64,000 nt of DNA from Chitinophaga sp. Ak27 (GTDB lineage Bacteria > Bacteroidota > Bacteroidia > Chitinophagales > Chitinophagaceae). The notes beneath the pieces are model-generated. The model was not told where the DNA came from. It saw only the letters and a list, made by a program, of their open reading frames with translations, and did no database searches. A program made the translations under genes and the position numbers. Shown one piece after another: positions 27,435-36,852 of this stretch; position 1 is the first letter of the stretch; every line of letters begins with the position of its first letter. The stretch lies in assembly GCF_012726295.1 (NCBI RefSeq), contig NZ_JABAOB010000009.1:62001-126000 (forward strand), written 5' to 3'.

Positions 27435-29285
27435 CTATTGTTTGATAATCTTGAATGATGTTATTCCCTTACTTCCTGTCACCTTAACGATATAGGTATT
27501 GGGCTGGAGTGATCCGCCAAATGCCAGCCGGTTTTTAGTTGTGGCAGGTTTTATGGATTCAACTAATTTACCTGATATATCGAATATCTCGACAAGCGTA
27601 ATATTTTCATTATTGTCAGGTACCAGGTTGAAGTTTGAAGAGGAGGGATTGGGATATATCACCACCTGCGATGTTTGTTTGTCAATAGTGGAATTGTTAA
27701 CAAATGCAGATGGTGCCGCGGTTCGGGCATTGGCCGTTGCAGAAGAGGTCCACTGCTGATTGTAACTGGAACTGGTGCTCCATTGTCCTAAGTCGGCTCC
27801 GTTGGCAGTTTGGCCAAGTCCATCGAGGTATAAACCGGTGGCCCTGTTCTTAAATTTCACAAAGCCGCCTGCGCTTTCCATGGTCCATTGCTGGTTGTTA
27901 CTGCTGCTGGTGGTCCACTGTCCGGCAATTGATCCGTTGGAGGTTCTGCCCATTCCATCTAGATAAAGTCCTGTGGCGCGGTTTTTTAGCTTCACATAAC
28001 TTCCGGTGGTTTCCAAAGCCCATTGCTGGTTATAGCTTCCGCTATTGCTCCATTGCGAACAGTTAGATCCGTTGATTGTGGTGCCCATTCCATCCATCAG
28101 TAGGCCGGTGGCGCGATTCGCCAGTGTGATATAGCCGGAGGAAGCACCACCGGCGCCTTGCATGATGGCGTTGATGACACCCTCGTCGCTGGTAGCTGCT
28201 GTACTGCGGTTAAACAGGCCAAAGTCGGCTGCGCCATTATCCCAATATACGGGGATCATACCCTTGTTTTTGGCAGAGCTGGTAACGTACTTATTAAAGT
28301 ACTCCCTGGAAGCCAGGTGTAGGGAAAGATCTGAGGGATTAGTTCTTTTAATGGCGCCAAATTCACCAATAATGACAGGAATGCCATTATCTACAAATTT
28401 TGTCTTCATTAATCCTAATGCGCGTTCCACCTCGCTCTCTTCTCCCCAGGTGCTATTGCGGTCTGTTTGTGTGGTAGAATGGTAGCCATTCCCCCAGTAG
28501 TAAAACATGGTGCCCCAGGAGGCGTCTGCTGTCAAACCGCAAAATTGCCAGGGTGCATAATAGTGGACTTCCACCATTAAGCGGTTGGAAATCTGGTCGG
28601 TAGGCATCGTATTCATCAGGTTATAGGTATTGTCAATGTTTGTTGACGGTCCTTGTATAATAAGGCTGCGGGAGCTATTATTTCCACCGGTGGCACGAAC
28701 TGCATTGATAAAAGTCTGGTGATAGGATAATAATACCGACATCCCCGTTGCGTCGCTGACCGCCGGTTCATTGGCGCTGGCAAAAAGTAATCGTTCATTA
28801 TAGTTTTTAAAATAATTGGCGATCTGCGTCCAGTAATTTTGTTGTTTGGCGTTTACGGCATTTTGTGCGGAGGGAGTACAATTGTTCTCCAGCCAGCCTC
28901 CATCCCAGTGAATGTTGATAATTACATACATATTATTGCTGATGCAATAGTCTACCACAGTTTTTACACGGGCTATCCAGGTGGCATCGATTACGCCGTT
29001 GTTGGTATGGCAATCCCAGGCGCAGGGGATCCGCACTGTATTGAAGCCGGCTGCTTTTACGGCATTGATAAGCGCCTGGCTGGCATTGGGATTGCCCCAG
29101 GCATTTTCGCCGCAAATAGCTTCCAGCGTGTTGCCAAGGTTCCAGCCCACTTTCATCTGGCTGGCAACTTGTTGCGCAGTAGGTAATTGGCACCATGCGG
29201 GAACAGATAAAGAAATACAGGTTGCTGCAAGCAGCCATCTGCAGCTGCGTTTTAACAGCGCTGACAAGGATAAATGGTGTTTCAT
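27435..29285 (-). CDS. GH5 (subfamily 4-like) endoglucanase/xyloglucanase with ricin-type repeats and T9SS sorting tail
   Basis: Secreted endo-beta-1,4-glucanase. The signal peptide ends near PAWCQ. The GH5 barrel (about 35-375) has GWNLGNTLEA, acid/base E173 in SANEPA, EVHYY, and nucleophile E308 in IIGEFG. Three ~45-residue repeats follow (about 383-513), each with a core like NRATGLYLDGMG and a QQW ending, forming a ricin-type beta-trefoil (CBM13-like). The last ~80 residues are a Por/T9SS type A sorting domain beginning VVIYPNPSSSNF and ending in a KIIKQ strand, so export is by type IX secretion rather than as a lipoprotein. Its barrel is clearly paralogous to the BACON-GH5 at 48194, which suggests the same xyloglucan-type substrate. 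It is divergent from the second HTCS. Confidence 0.93.
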   Translation of the reverse strand: MKHHLSLSALLKRSCRWLLAATCISLSVPAWCQLPTAQQVASQMKVGWNLGNTLEAICGENAWGNPNASQALINAVKAAGFNTVRIPCAWDCHTNNGVIDATWIARVKTVVDYCISNNMYVIINIHWDGGWLENNCTPSAQNAVNAKQQNYWTQIANYFKNYNERLLFASANEPAVSDATGMSVLLSYHQTFINAVRATGGNNSSRSLIIQGPSTNIDNTYNLMNTMPTDQISNRLMVEVHYYAPWQFCGLTADASWGTMFYYWGNGYHSTTQTDRNSTWGEESEVERALGLMKTKFVDNGIPVIIGEFGAIKRTNPSDLSLHLASREYFNKYVTSSAKNKGMIPVYWDNGAADFGLFNRSTAATSDEGVINAIMQGAGGASSGYITLANRATGLLMDGMGTTINGSNCSQWSNSGSYNQQWALETTGSYVKLKNRATGLYLDGMGRTSNGSIAGQWTTSSSNNQQWTMESAGGFVKFKNRATGLYLDGLGQTANGADLGQWSTSSSYNQQWTSSATANARTAAPSAFVNNSTIDKQTSQVVIYPNPSSSNFNLVPDNNENITLVEIFDISGKLVESIKPATTKNRLAFGGSLQPNTYIVKVTGSKGITSFKIIKQ

Positions 29286-29761
29286 GTGTAGTTGTTTTAG
29301 ATAGGTTGAAAAAGGAGATTAACCATATTTTTATGCTGGAATGGTCGCTTGTTTGAGTGAGGAAAGTGATATTTGCCCAGGGGGACGGGTGTTGTATGAA
29401 TGTTTGAAGGATCTCTGACTTTCGCGTGATTTGTTGTAATAAAGTTTATGTGTTATATTGACACTTAAATAGAAGCCGAGACGGCAAGCCTTTTGAGTTA
29501 GGCGCGCAAAACAGATAGCCTGTAAGCCGGGCAGCAGTATAGATGTTTTCATAACGAGGAAAGTTGACTACGTGGAATAATATGATAAAGTTATTTAGTC
29601 TGACTCATACAAAAGGGTATGAAACAGGTCGGATTAGGGTATGGAATGTTACAGTACCCGGGAAAAGTATCTTTCCAGCGACCAGGAATGGAAAGCAATG
29701 CCAGCAAGAAGTGCATGAATGCCTGGGCGGGCGAATTTATTTATACCTAAAACCTACTGCA
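29286..29761. other. Divergent intergenic region between GH5 and the second HTCS
   Basis: About 476 bases. The last 198 (from 29564) stay in frame with the HTCS, but their translation (MTTWNNMIKLFSLTH...) is not protein-like for this family and would bury the signal peptide, so I treat it as leader. Promoters for both genes should lie here. I found no clear TAnnTTTG element on either strand and no hairpin. The stretch at 29371-29410 is C/G-rich on one strand. Confidence 0.4.
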
Positions 29762-32700
29762 ATGCGTTACCTTTTGGGGCTTGTCTTATTGCTGTCATCC
29801 CTTATCGCTTCATCACAAAGTATACGTTTTAATTTTTCAAAGCTTAATACCTATAATGGACTGTCTCACAACGAAGTAAAAGCAATATTAAAAGACCAGG
29901 ATGGTTTTATGTGGTTTGGAACTACCTATGGACTCAATCGTTATGATGGTTATTCCTGCAAAATATTTCGTAAAGATCATAACGACAGTACTTCTCTGAA
30001 AGGTAATAACGTCATTAGCCTTTATGAGTTGCCTGGCCGGAAAATGTGGGTGTCGACCATGGGGGGAGCCTGTATTTATAATGCGGATACAGAAAAATTT
30101 GATGGCGATCAGGACAGGTATTTATCTTCTCTGGGTTTGCCGGCAGGATCAATTTCCAATATAGTAAAAGGAAAGGATGGCCGGTATTGGTTCCTTTACG
30201 TGGACAAAGGACTATACTTATATTCAGCCAATGATAAAAGTGTAAAACCATTTAATCCGCCGGGGACTAGCCTTCCTGCTGAAAAGATTACTGCTGTTAA
30301 AGAAACAACAGACGGAAAAATATGGCTGGTATACCAGTCCGGATTCTTACAGGAATATGATATAAAATCGGGGAAAGCTGTTTTTTCCAGTACAGCTTTA
30401 CAGCAACTGCATAAAGGCGAACAATCTTTTAACATTTTTATTGATAGCGATGGAGATGTATGGTGCTGGGCTTATAATAACGGGCTCTTTTTTTTGCATG
30501 CGGGGGATAGCAACTTCCTCCTTATAGGTAGAAATTCTTTTCCCGCCAAGCTGAATTCGGAATTGGTAAGCCAGGTTGCCCAAGACGATAATGGTCTGAT
30601 CTGGGTAGGCACCGACCATGGAGGCATTACCCTGATTGATAAAAAGCGCCATTTCAGCACTAGTTACCTGTTGAATAACCCTAATGATCCCAAGAGTATC
30701 AGCCAAAACAGCATCACAACAATTTATAAAGACAACCAGGGCATTATCTGGCTGGGAACTTACAAACAAGGTATAAACTATTACAATAGCGGTATTATCC
30801 AGTTTCCCTATTATCATCACCGCGAATCAGACCCAAAGAGTTTGCAGTTTGATGATGTAAACCGGTTTGTTGAAGACCGTTTGGGTAATATCTGGATAGG
30901 TACCAATGGAGGGGGGCTGATTTATTTTGATAGGAAGAATAATTCTTTCAAACAATACCTGCACGACCCTAATAACAACAATAGCCTGAGTAACAACGTG
31001 ATTGTGAGCCTGTGGGTCGACCGGGGAAATATACTTTGGGTAGGCACTTATCTCGGGGGGCTCAACAGTTTTGACGGCAGGAAATTTACCCACTACCGGC
31101 ATCAGGCTAATGATTCTTCCAGTTTGGCAGATGACACCGTATGGGAAATATTTGAGGACAGGGAACAGCAGCTGTGGATAGGCACTTTAGGCGGTGGCCT
31201 GGATCGCTTTGACAGAACCGCAAACCGGTTTATGCATTATAAAAGCAGTGGAGGAGCCAATTATATTACCACTATCATACAGGACAAAAAAGGCGACTTG
31301 TGGATTGGTAGCAGTGGCGGCATTACTGTCTTTGAAAAGGATAAATCGGTTACTACCTACCAGCACACCGGCAAAAAAAACAGCTTAAGCGATGATGGCA
31401 TTTTTTGCCTGTTGGAAGACACCAAAGGACGGATTTGGGTGGGAACGAGGGAAGGACTTAACCTGTTTAACAAGCAAACAGGGGAATTTCAGACTTTCAC
31501 CACATCGGATGGTCTGCCAGACAATATGATATTGGATATCCTGGAAGACGCTCATCAAACTTTCTGGATTTCTACGCCCAGCGGCTTATGTAATGCAATT
31601 CCCAGGCAAAATAATAGCCATATTACTTTTTCTGTTATTAATTATGATGTCACCAACAACCTGCAGGACCGGGAGTTCAATGATAATGCAGCGCTGAGAA
31701 CACGGTCGGGAGAATTGATTTTTGGAGGGCCATCGGGGTTTAATATTATTAATCCAACTGCTATCAAGCAACCTGTTGGACGCTCAAAGGTTGCTTTTAC
31801 CGGTTTTCAGATACTGGATAGAAATATAGAACCCGGTGAACAGGTCAACAACCGGGTACTGTTGGAACGTGCTTTATCACAGTTGCAAAGTATTAATCTG
31901 AAGTATAAAGAAAATGTTTTCTCCATCGACTTTGCCTCCCTCGATTTTTCGCATAACCGCAATGATAAGTACGCCTACATGCTGGAAGGATTTAATACCG
32001 ACTGGCTATATACGGGCGATGACCAACGAAGAGCTACGTATACCAATCTCAGTCCGGGGCATTACACTTTCAAAGTAAAAGTACTGGACAGAACAGGGGC
32101 ATGGAGCGAAGTAAAAACCTTACAGGTCAATATTCAACCGCCATTCTGGCGAACGCCTATCGCCTGGTTTATATATTTGCTGATTGCGGGAGGTCTCTTT
32201 TTGCTTATCCGGCGCATTACGTTAGAAAGGATTCATATGCGTTTTGAAGTCAAACAGCAACGTAGGGAGGCAGAAAGGGCGCATGCACTGGAGCAGTTAA
32301 AAACAAAATTCTTTACCAATGTAAGCCATGAGTTCCGCACGCCATTAAGCCTTATTATTGCGCCGTTGGATAAGATCATTAAATATGCTACTGACCAGGA
32401 GCAGGTGGAACAATTGAACCTGGTGCAACGGAATGCAAAGCGGCTGTTGAACCTGGTAAACCAGCTGTTGGATTTCAGGAAAATGGAAGTGCAGGAAGTA
32501 AGATTACACCCCGCCGTCGGAGACATTGTCAGTTTTTGCAGGGAAACCAGCCTGTCTTTCACTGATATTGCGGAAAAGAAGAAGATTCAATTCTCCTTCG
32601 CGTCTGATATTGACTGCCTCGAGATTTATTTTGATAAGGATAAAATAGAGAAGATCTTATTTAACCTGCTCTCCAATGCTTTTAAATATACCTATGACCA

Positions 32701-33850
32701 TGGAAAGGTGAGTGTTAACCTGACATATAATATGCCTGCCGCCAATGATACAGAGGGAACGTTTGCCATCAGCATTAAAGATTCCGGTATTGGTATTCCG
32801 GCGCAACAGCATGAAAAGATTTTCGAACGGTTTTTCCAGACAGAGGTGCCGGAAAGTATGGTGAACCAGGGAACGGGCATAGGGTTGGCCATTACAAAAG
32901 AGTTCGTAAAACTACATAATGGCACTATTACCGTGGAAAGTGAGCCGAATCAGGGCACTTGTTTTACCGTGCTGCTTCCCGCAAGGAGGATGTATGTGTC
33001 GCCACAGCCCATAGCTCCAGTGGCGCCTGCGGAGGAAGGAGAGCAAATAATGATAGAAGAGGAGAAAAAGGGAAATAAGAAGAAAACAATCATGATAGTA
33101 GAAGACAATGAAGACTTGCGCTTTTATTTAAAGGATAACCTGAAGGATCAGTATCACGTGGAGGAGGCTACTAATGGAAGTGAGGGCTGGGAGAAAATAA
33201 AACGGTTAAATCCCGACCTGGTGGTAAGCGATGTGATGATGCCCATAATGGATGGCGTAGCGTTGGCGGGAAAAATCAAATCAGAAATGCTGACGGCACA
33301 TATCCCCGTCATTTTGCTTACCGCCATGGGCAGTGAAGAAAAACAACTGGAGGGACTGAAAGCGGGCGCCAATGACTATATCACAAAACCCTTCACTTTT
33401 GAGATTCTCGCCTCCCGTATTAATAATCTCCTGGTACAACAACAACTTTTGAAAAAGAGATTCCAGAAGCAGATAACCGTCAACCCGGAGGAAGTAACTA
33501 TAACGCCCGTAGATGAAAAATTTCTGAAACAGGCACTGGAAATAATTGAAAACCAAATGGATAACCCTGACTTTTCTGTGGATGAATTCAGCAGGAAGCT
33601 GTTCATGAGCCGGGTGACGCTATACAGAAAGATAAATTCCCTCACCGGCAAGTCGCCTTTAGATTTTATCCGTTCTATTCGTTTGAAGAGAGCTGCTCAA
33701 TTATTAAATAATAGTGGAATGTCTATTGCGGAAGTGGCGTACCAGGTAGGATTTAATAACCCGAAAGTATTCAGCAAACTTTTCAAGGAAGAGTTCAGGG
33801 TGACGCCGTCAGAATATGCCGCGAGTCTTAAAAATAAAACGCTTGAGTAG
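29762..33850 (+). CDS. Hybrid two-component system regulator (HTCS), xyloglucan-type PUL
   Basis: The ATG at 29762 starts a normal signal peptide (MRYLLGLVLLLSSLIASSQS); the frame is open to a TTG at 29564. Periplasmic part: Reg_prop beta-propellers (about 22-670) with recurring D-x-x-G-x-x-W-x-G-T units, then Y_Y_Y (about 710-793). The membrane helix is near 800-817. Cytoplasmic part: HisKA with H856 (VSHEFRTP), ATPase (NLLSNAFKYT, DSGIGIP, GTGIGLA), receiver with D1157 and K1209, and AraC-type HTH (about 1258-1355; RVTLYRKINSLTGKSP, AEVAYQVGFNN). All phosphorelay residues are intact. It precedes the GH31-SusC-SusD operon on the same strand and probably activates it through the tandem sites at 33887 and 41788; that link is inference. 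Confidence 0.95.
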   Translation: MRYLLGLVLLLSSLIASSQSIRFNFSKLNTYNGLSHNEVKAILKDQDGFMWFGTTYGLNRYDGYSCKIFRKDHNDSTSLKGNNVISLYELPGRKMWVSTMGGACIYNADTEKFDGDQDRYLSSLGLPAGSISNIVKGKDGRYWFLYVDKGLYLYSANDKSVKPFNPPGTSLPAEKITAVKETTDGKIWLVYQSGFLQEYDIKSGKAVFSSTALQQLHKGEQSFNIFIDSDGDVWCWAYNNGLFFLHAGDSNFLLIGRNSFPAKLNSELVSQVAQDDNGLIWVGTDHGGITLIDKKRHFSTSYLLNNPNDPKSISQNSITTIYKDNQGIIWLGTYKQGINYYNSGIIQFPYYHHRESDPKSLQFDDVNRFVEDRLGNIWIGTNGGGLIYFDRKNNSFKQYLHDPNNNNSLSNNVIVSLWVDRGNILWVGTYLGGLNSFDGRKFTHYRHQANDSSSLADDTVWEIFEDREQQLWIGTLGGGLDRFDRTANRFMHYKSSGGANYITTIIQDKKGDLWIGSSGGITVFEKDKSVTTYQHTGKKNSLSDDGIFCLLEDTKGRIWVGTREGLNLFNKQTGEFQTFTTSDGLPDNMILDILEDAHQTFWISTPSGLCNAIPRQNNSHITFSVINYDVTNNLQDREFNDNAALRTRSGELIFGGPSGFNIINPTAIKQPVGRSKVAFTGFQILDRNIEPGEQVNNRVLLERALSQLQSINLKYKENVFSIDFASLDFSHNRNDKYAYMLEGFNTDWLYTGDDQRRATYTNLSPGHYTFKVKVLDRTGAWSEVKTLQVNIQPPFWRTPIAWFIYLLIAGGLFLLIRRITLERIHMRFEVKQQRREAERAHALEQLKTKFFTNVSHEFRTPLSLIIAPLDKIIKYATDQEQVEQLNLVQRNAKRLLNLVNQLLDFRKMEVQEVRLHPAVGDIVSFCRETSLSFTDIAEKKKIQFSFASDIDCLEIYFDKDKIEKILFNLLSNAFKYTYDHGKVSVNLTYNMPAANDTEGTFAISIKDSGIGIPAQQHEKIFERFFQTEVPESMVNQGTGIGLAITKEFVKLHNGTITVESEPNQGTCFTVLLPARRMYVSPQPIAPVAPAEEGEQIMIEEEKKGNKKKTIMIVEDNEDLRFYLKDNLKDQYHVEEATNGSEGWEKIKRLNPDLVVSDVMMPIMDGVALAGKIKSEMLTAHIPVILLTAMGSEEKQLEGLKAGANDYITKPFTFEILASRINNLLVQQQLLKKRFQKQITVNPEEVTITPVDEKFLKQALEIIENQMDNPDFSVDEFSRKLFMSRVTLYRKINSLTGKSPLDFIRSIRLKRAAQLLNNSGMSIAEVAYQVGFNNPKVFSKLFKEEFRVTPSEYAASLKNKTLE

Positions 33851-33885
33851 GTGGCAGGCAGCCTGCGGACCTTGATATTTCCGTA

Positions 33886-33974
33886 TTTGTAACATTCGCC
33901 ACCCCTTGTTGAATCATTTCAGTCCCCGGCTACTGGCCGCAGAGCAATAGTTTTACAGCATCTAATCCACGTAT
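33886..33974 (+). promoter_or_regulatory. GH31 promoter with tandem operator-like direct repeat (copy A)
   Basis: TTGTAACATT (33887-33896) and TTGAATCATT (33909-33918) are direct repeats 22 bases apart, followed by GTCCC and TAGTTTTA (33948-33955), which resembles the -7 element TAnnTTTG and lies 27 bases before the GH31 ATG. The block recurs at 41788-41874 with the same spacing, which supports function. Two same-orientation half-sites about two helical turns apart are typical for AraC-type DNA-binding domains, so the HTCS encoded just upstream is the natural candidate binder. Confidence 0.65.
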
Positions 33975-36833
33975 ATGAAATTGCGATTATTGCTGTGTTG
34001 CCTGCTAACTTTGGGCTCGATAAATGACTTGCTGGCGAAGCCGCCTGCCTATATCACACTACCTGATGGTCTGTTGCTCTTTACAGACTCCCTGCTTACA
34101 GGTTCTCCACATGCTGTTAAACTGGAAGTAATAGCAGATAATATTATAAGAGTAATTGCTGCTCCAGGTAAAGAAATAGTACCTGGAAACAGCCTGGTCA
34201 CTGTTTATCAGAAAAGGCCAGACCTTGCCTGGGACATCATTCCTTCTAAGGAGAACCTGGTACTTAAAACAAAAAAGTTAATCGCCACCGTCAACCGCCA
34301 AACCGGCGCCGTTACTTTCACAGACCTAAACGGCAAAAAGATACTGGCAGAAAAGCAACCCCTTGGACGGAATTTTCAGCCTGCCGTATTTGACGGCAAA
34401 CGATATTATACACTGACGCAGTCATTTGAGTCTGCCGAAGGCGATGCCTGGTACGGGCTTGGCCAGCACCAGGATGGTATTATCAACTACCGGGGGCAAC
34501 AGGTTACCTTCTTCCAGAATAATACAGAAGTGGCCATTCCTTTTTTGATATCCAATAAGAACTACGGCATCCTGTGGGATAATTATTCCCTGACCAGGGC
34601 CGGCGATATCAGGCCCCTTCATCCTCTTTCTTCCCTGCAGCTTTTTTCAAAAAAAGGGGAGCCAGGATGGCTAACCGCCTCCTATGTCAACGATTTGCAT
34701 AAGCCGCAGGAGGTAAGTACAGAAAAAGCGGAAACCAATATTAATATGGAGTTCCTGGGGGAATCAAAAATCCGGCTACCACGGGAGTTTACACCTGCCA
34801 CCGGCATGGTCACCTGGGAAGGTATGCTTTCCAGTAACCTGGCAGGTATCCATCAGTTTAAGTTTGTTTATGGCGGCTCACTGAAATTATGGTTGAACGG
34901 AAAATTAGTGCTGGACCGCTGGAGAAAAGCATGGAACCCGGCGTCTGCATTAATTCCATGCGATTTTGAAAAGGGGGTAAAGGTACAGGTAAAAATTGAA
35001 TGGATACCTGAAGGGGGCGAGTCCTATCTTTCTTTAAAGTGGCAGGAGCCATTAAATAGCGACCAGCAAAATAGTTTTGGATTTAGCTCTGAAGCCGGTA
35101 AACAAGTGGACTATTATTTTGTGTACGGTGATAACATGGATGAGGTCATCTCCGGCTATAGAACGCTCACGGGGAAAGCGCCTATTGTACCCAAGTGGGC
35201 ACTGGGTTTCTGGCAAAGCCGGGAAAGATACAAAACACAGGAGGAGATAGTAGCTACGGTTGACGAATTTCGGAAGAGAAAAATTCCTATTGATAACATT
35301 GTACTCGACTGGAGTTATTGGAAAGAAGCGGAATGGGGCAGCCAGGAATTTGACGAGAAACGTTTCCCATCCCCCGATAGCATGATTGCTATGTTGCATA
35401 AAAAATACAACACGCAGATTATGATCTCTGTGTGGCCTAAATTTTATGACGGGATAACCGCCTATAAAGAATTTGATAAGAACGGCTGGCTTTATAAAAG
35501 AAACATCGCGGATCAACAAAGAGATTGGATAGGGAAGGGATATATTTCTACTTTTTACGATGCTTTCAATAAATCTGCCCGGAAAGGATTTTGGGACCTG
35601 ATCAATAAGAAAATTTACAGTAAAGGAATCGACGCCTGGTGGATGGACGCTAGTGAACCCGATATCCTTTCTAATGTAAGCCCTGAAAAAAGAAAGTTGC
35701 AGATGACGCCCACTGCTTTAGGGAGTGCGGCCGAATACCTGAATGCTTACCCACTGCAAAATGCAAAAGGAATTTACGAAGGACAGCGTTCCACAGATCC
35801 AGATAAAAGGGTATTCTTGCTCACCCGCTCTGGCTTTGCAGGTTCACAACGTTATGCTGCGGCTATATGGAGTGGCGATATCGGATCTACCTGGGTTGAC
35901 ATGAAAGCGCAAATAGCTGCCGGCGTTAATTTCTCTATGTCCGGGCTTCCCTATTGGACGATGGATATAGGTGGTTTTGTAGTACCTGAGAAATTTGAAA
36001 AGCCGGACAGCGAAAGCCTGGAAGAGTGGAGAGAGCTGATGACCCGCTGGTCGCAGTTTGGCGCATTTGTTCCTTTGTTCCGTTCACATGGACAATTTCC
36101 TTACCGGGAGGTATTTAATACGGCTCCCGAAGATCATCCCGCTTATAAAAGCTTTTTGTATTATGATAAGCTGCGTTATCAGTTGCTTCCCTATATCTAT
36201 TCATTGGCGGGAGCGGCGTACTATGATGACTATACCATCATGCGTGGCCTGGCCATGGATTTTCCAAAAGATACTGCCGTATTAAATATTCCCGATCAAT
36301 ATATGTTCGGTCCGGCGCTATTGGTAAATCCTGTTTGCGAATACAAACAAACCCAACGTACGCTGTATTTACCTAAGTCAGCAGGATGGTATGATCTCTA
36401 CACCGGTAAGTGGTATAAGGGTGGCCAGAAAATGATAGCGGCTGCACCTTACGAACGCATGCCTTTATTTGTAAAAGCAGGATCTATACTGCCTTTTGGC
36501 CCGAACCTGCAATACACTACAGAAAAGCAACCCGACACGATCACGTTAAATATTTATACCGGTGCAGATGCTTCTTTTAACCTGTATGAAGATGAAGGTA
36601 CCAATTACAATTACGAGAAAGGCGCCTTTGCTGTTATCCCGATAAAATATGATGAACGAACCGCCACCGTTACCATTGGGGACCGGAAAGGTTCATTTAA
36701 TAACATGTTGAAGAAAAGAACATTTCGTATCAATATAATCACACCAGGTAACACTAACAAAGGCCTGGATTTAGATAGACCATCTGATAAAGAAGTGGTT
36801 TATGAAGGGAAAATTATAACTGTAAAAAAATAG
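33975..36833 (+). CDS. GH31 alpha-xylosidase with PA14 insert
   Basis: Exo-enzyme removing non-reducing-end alpha-xylose, the key side-chain step in xyloglucan breakdown. The signal peptide ends near LLAKP. The N-terminal beta-sandwich (about 25-235) contains AWYGLGQHQDG. A PA14 domain (about 240-365) is inserted, with KLWLNGKLVLDRW. The catalytic barrel (about 400-770) has nucleophile D558 in WWMDASEPD and acid/base D635 in WSGDIGSTW. C-terminal sheets follow, including FNLYEDEGTNYNYE. The PA14 insert and the WWMDASEPD form match xyloglucan-active GH31 xylosidases of Cellvibrio and Bacteroides ovatus. At 952 residues its size fits. It is the first gene after the HTCS and leads an operon with susC and susD. 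Confidence 0.93.
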   Translation: MKLRLLLCCLLTLGSINDLLAKPPAYITLPDGLLLFTDSLLTGSPHAVKLEVIADNIIRVIAAPGKEIVPGNSLVTVYQKRPDLAWDIIPSKENLVLKTKKLIATVNRQTGAVTFTDLNGKKILAEKQPLGRNFQPAVFDGKRYYTLTQSFESAEGDAWYGLGQHQDGIINYRGQQVTFFQNNTEVAIPFLISNKNYGILWDNYSLTRAGDIRPLHPLSSLQLFSKKGEPGWLTASYVNDLHKPQEVSTEKAETNINMEFLGESKIRLPREFTPATGMVTWEGMLSSNLAGIHQFKFVYGGSLKLWLNGKLVLDRWRKAWNPASALIPCDFEKGVKVQVKIEWIPEGGESYLSLKWQEPLNSDQQNSFGFSSEAGKQVDYYFVYGDNMDEVISGYRTLTGKAPIVPKWALGFWQSRERYKTQEEIVATVDEFRKRKIPIDNIVLDWSYWKEAEWGSQEFDEKRFPSPDSMIAMLHKKYNTQIMISVWPKFYDGITAYKEFDKNGWLYKRNIADQQRDWIGKGYISTFYDAFNKSARKGFWDLINKKIYSKGIDAWWMDASEPDILSNVSPEKRKLQMTPTALGSAAEYLNAYPLQNAKGIYEGQRSTDPDKRVFLLTRSGFAGSQRYAAAIWSGDIGSTWVDMKAQIAAGVNFSMSGLPYWTMDIGGFVVPEKFEKPDSESLEEWRELMTRWSQFGAFVPLFRSHGQFPYREVFNTAPEDHPAYKSFLYYDKLRYQLLPYIYSLAGAAYYDDYTIMRGLAMDFPKDTAVLNIPDQYMFGPALLVNPVCEYKQTQRTLYLPKSAGWYDLYTGKWYKGGQKMIAAAPYERMPLFVKAGSILPFGPNLQYTTEKQPDTITLNIYTGADASFNLYEDEGTNYNYEKGAFAVIPIKYDERTATVTIGDRKGSFNNMLKKRTFRINIITPGNTNKGLDLDRPSDKEVVYEGKIITVKK

Positions 36834-36852
36834 CCAATTTAAATTCACACGT

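Noticed and set aside
27781..28140. Tandem DNA repeat in the T9SS GH5 gene
   Set aside because: It encodes three ricin-type protein repeats (NRATGLYLDG) and is not a non-coding repeat or CRISPR-like array.
29564..29761. 66 extra N-terminal codons of the second HTCS
   Set aside because: They precede a canonical signal peptide at 29762 and would bury it; no family member I know has such an extension.
33850..33868. GCAGG-CAG-CCTGC hairpin after the second HTCS
   Set aside because: The stem is only 5 bp with a 3-base loop and no T tract, too weak to call a terminator.
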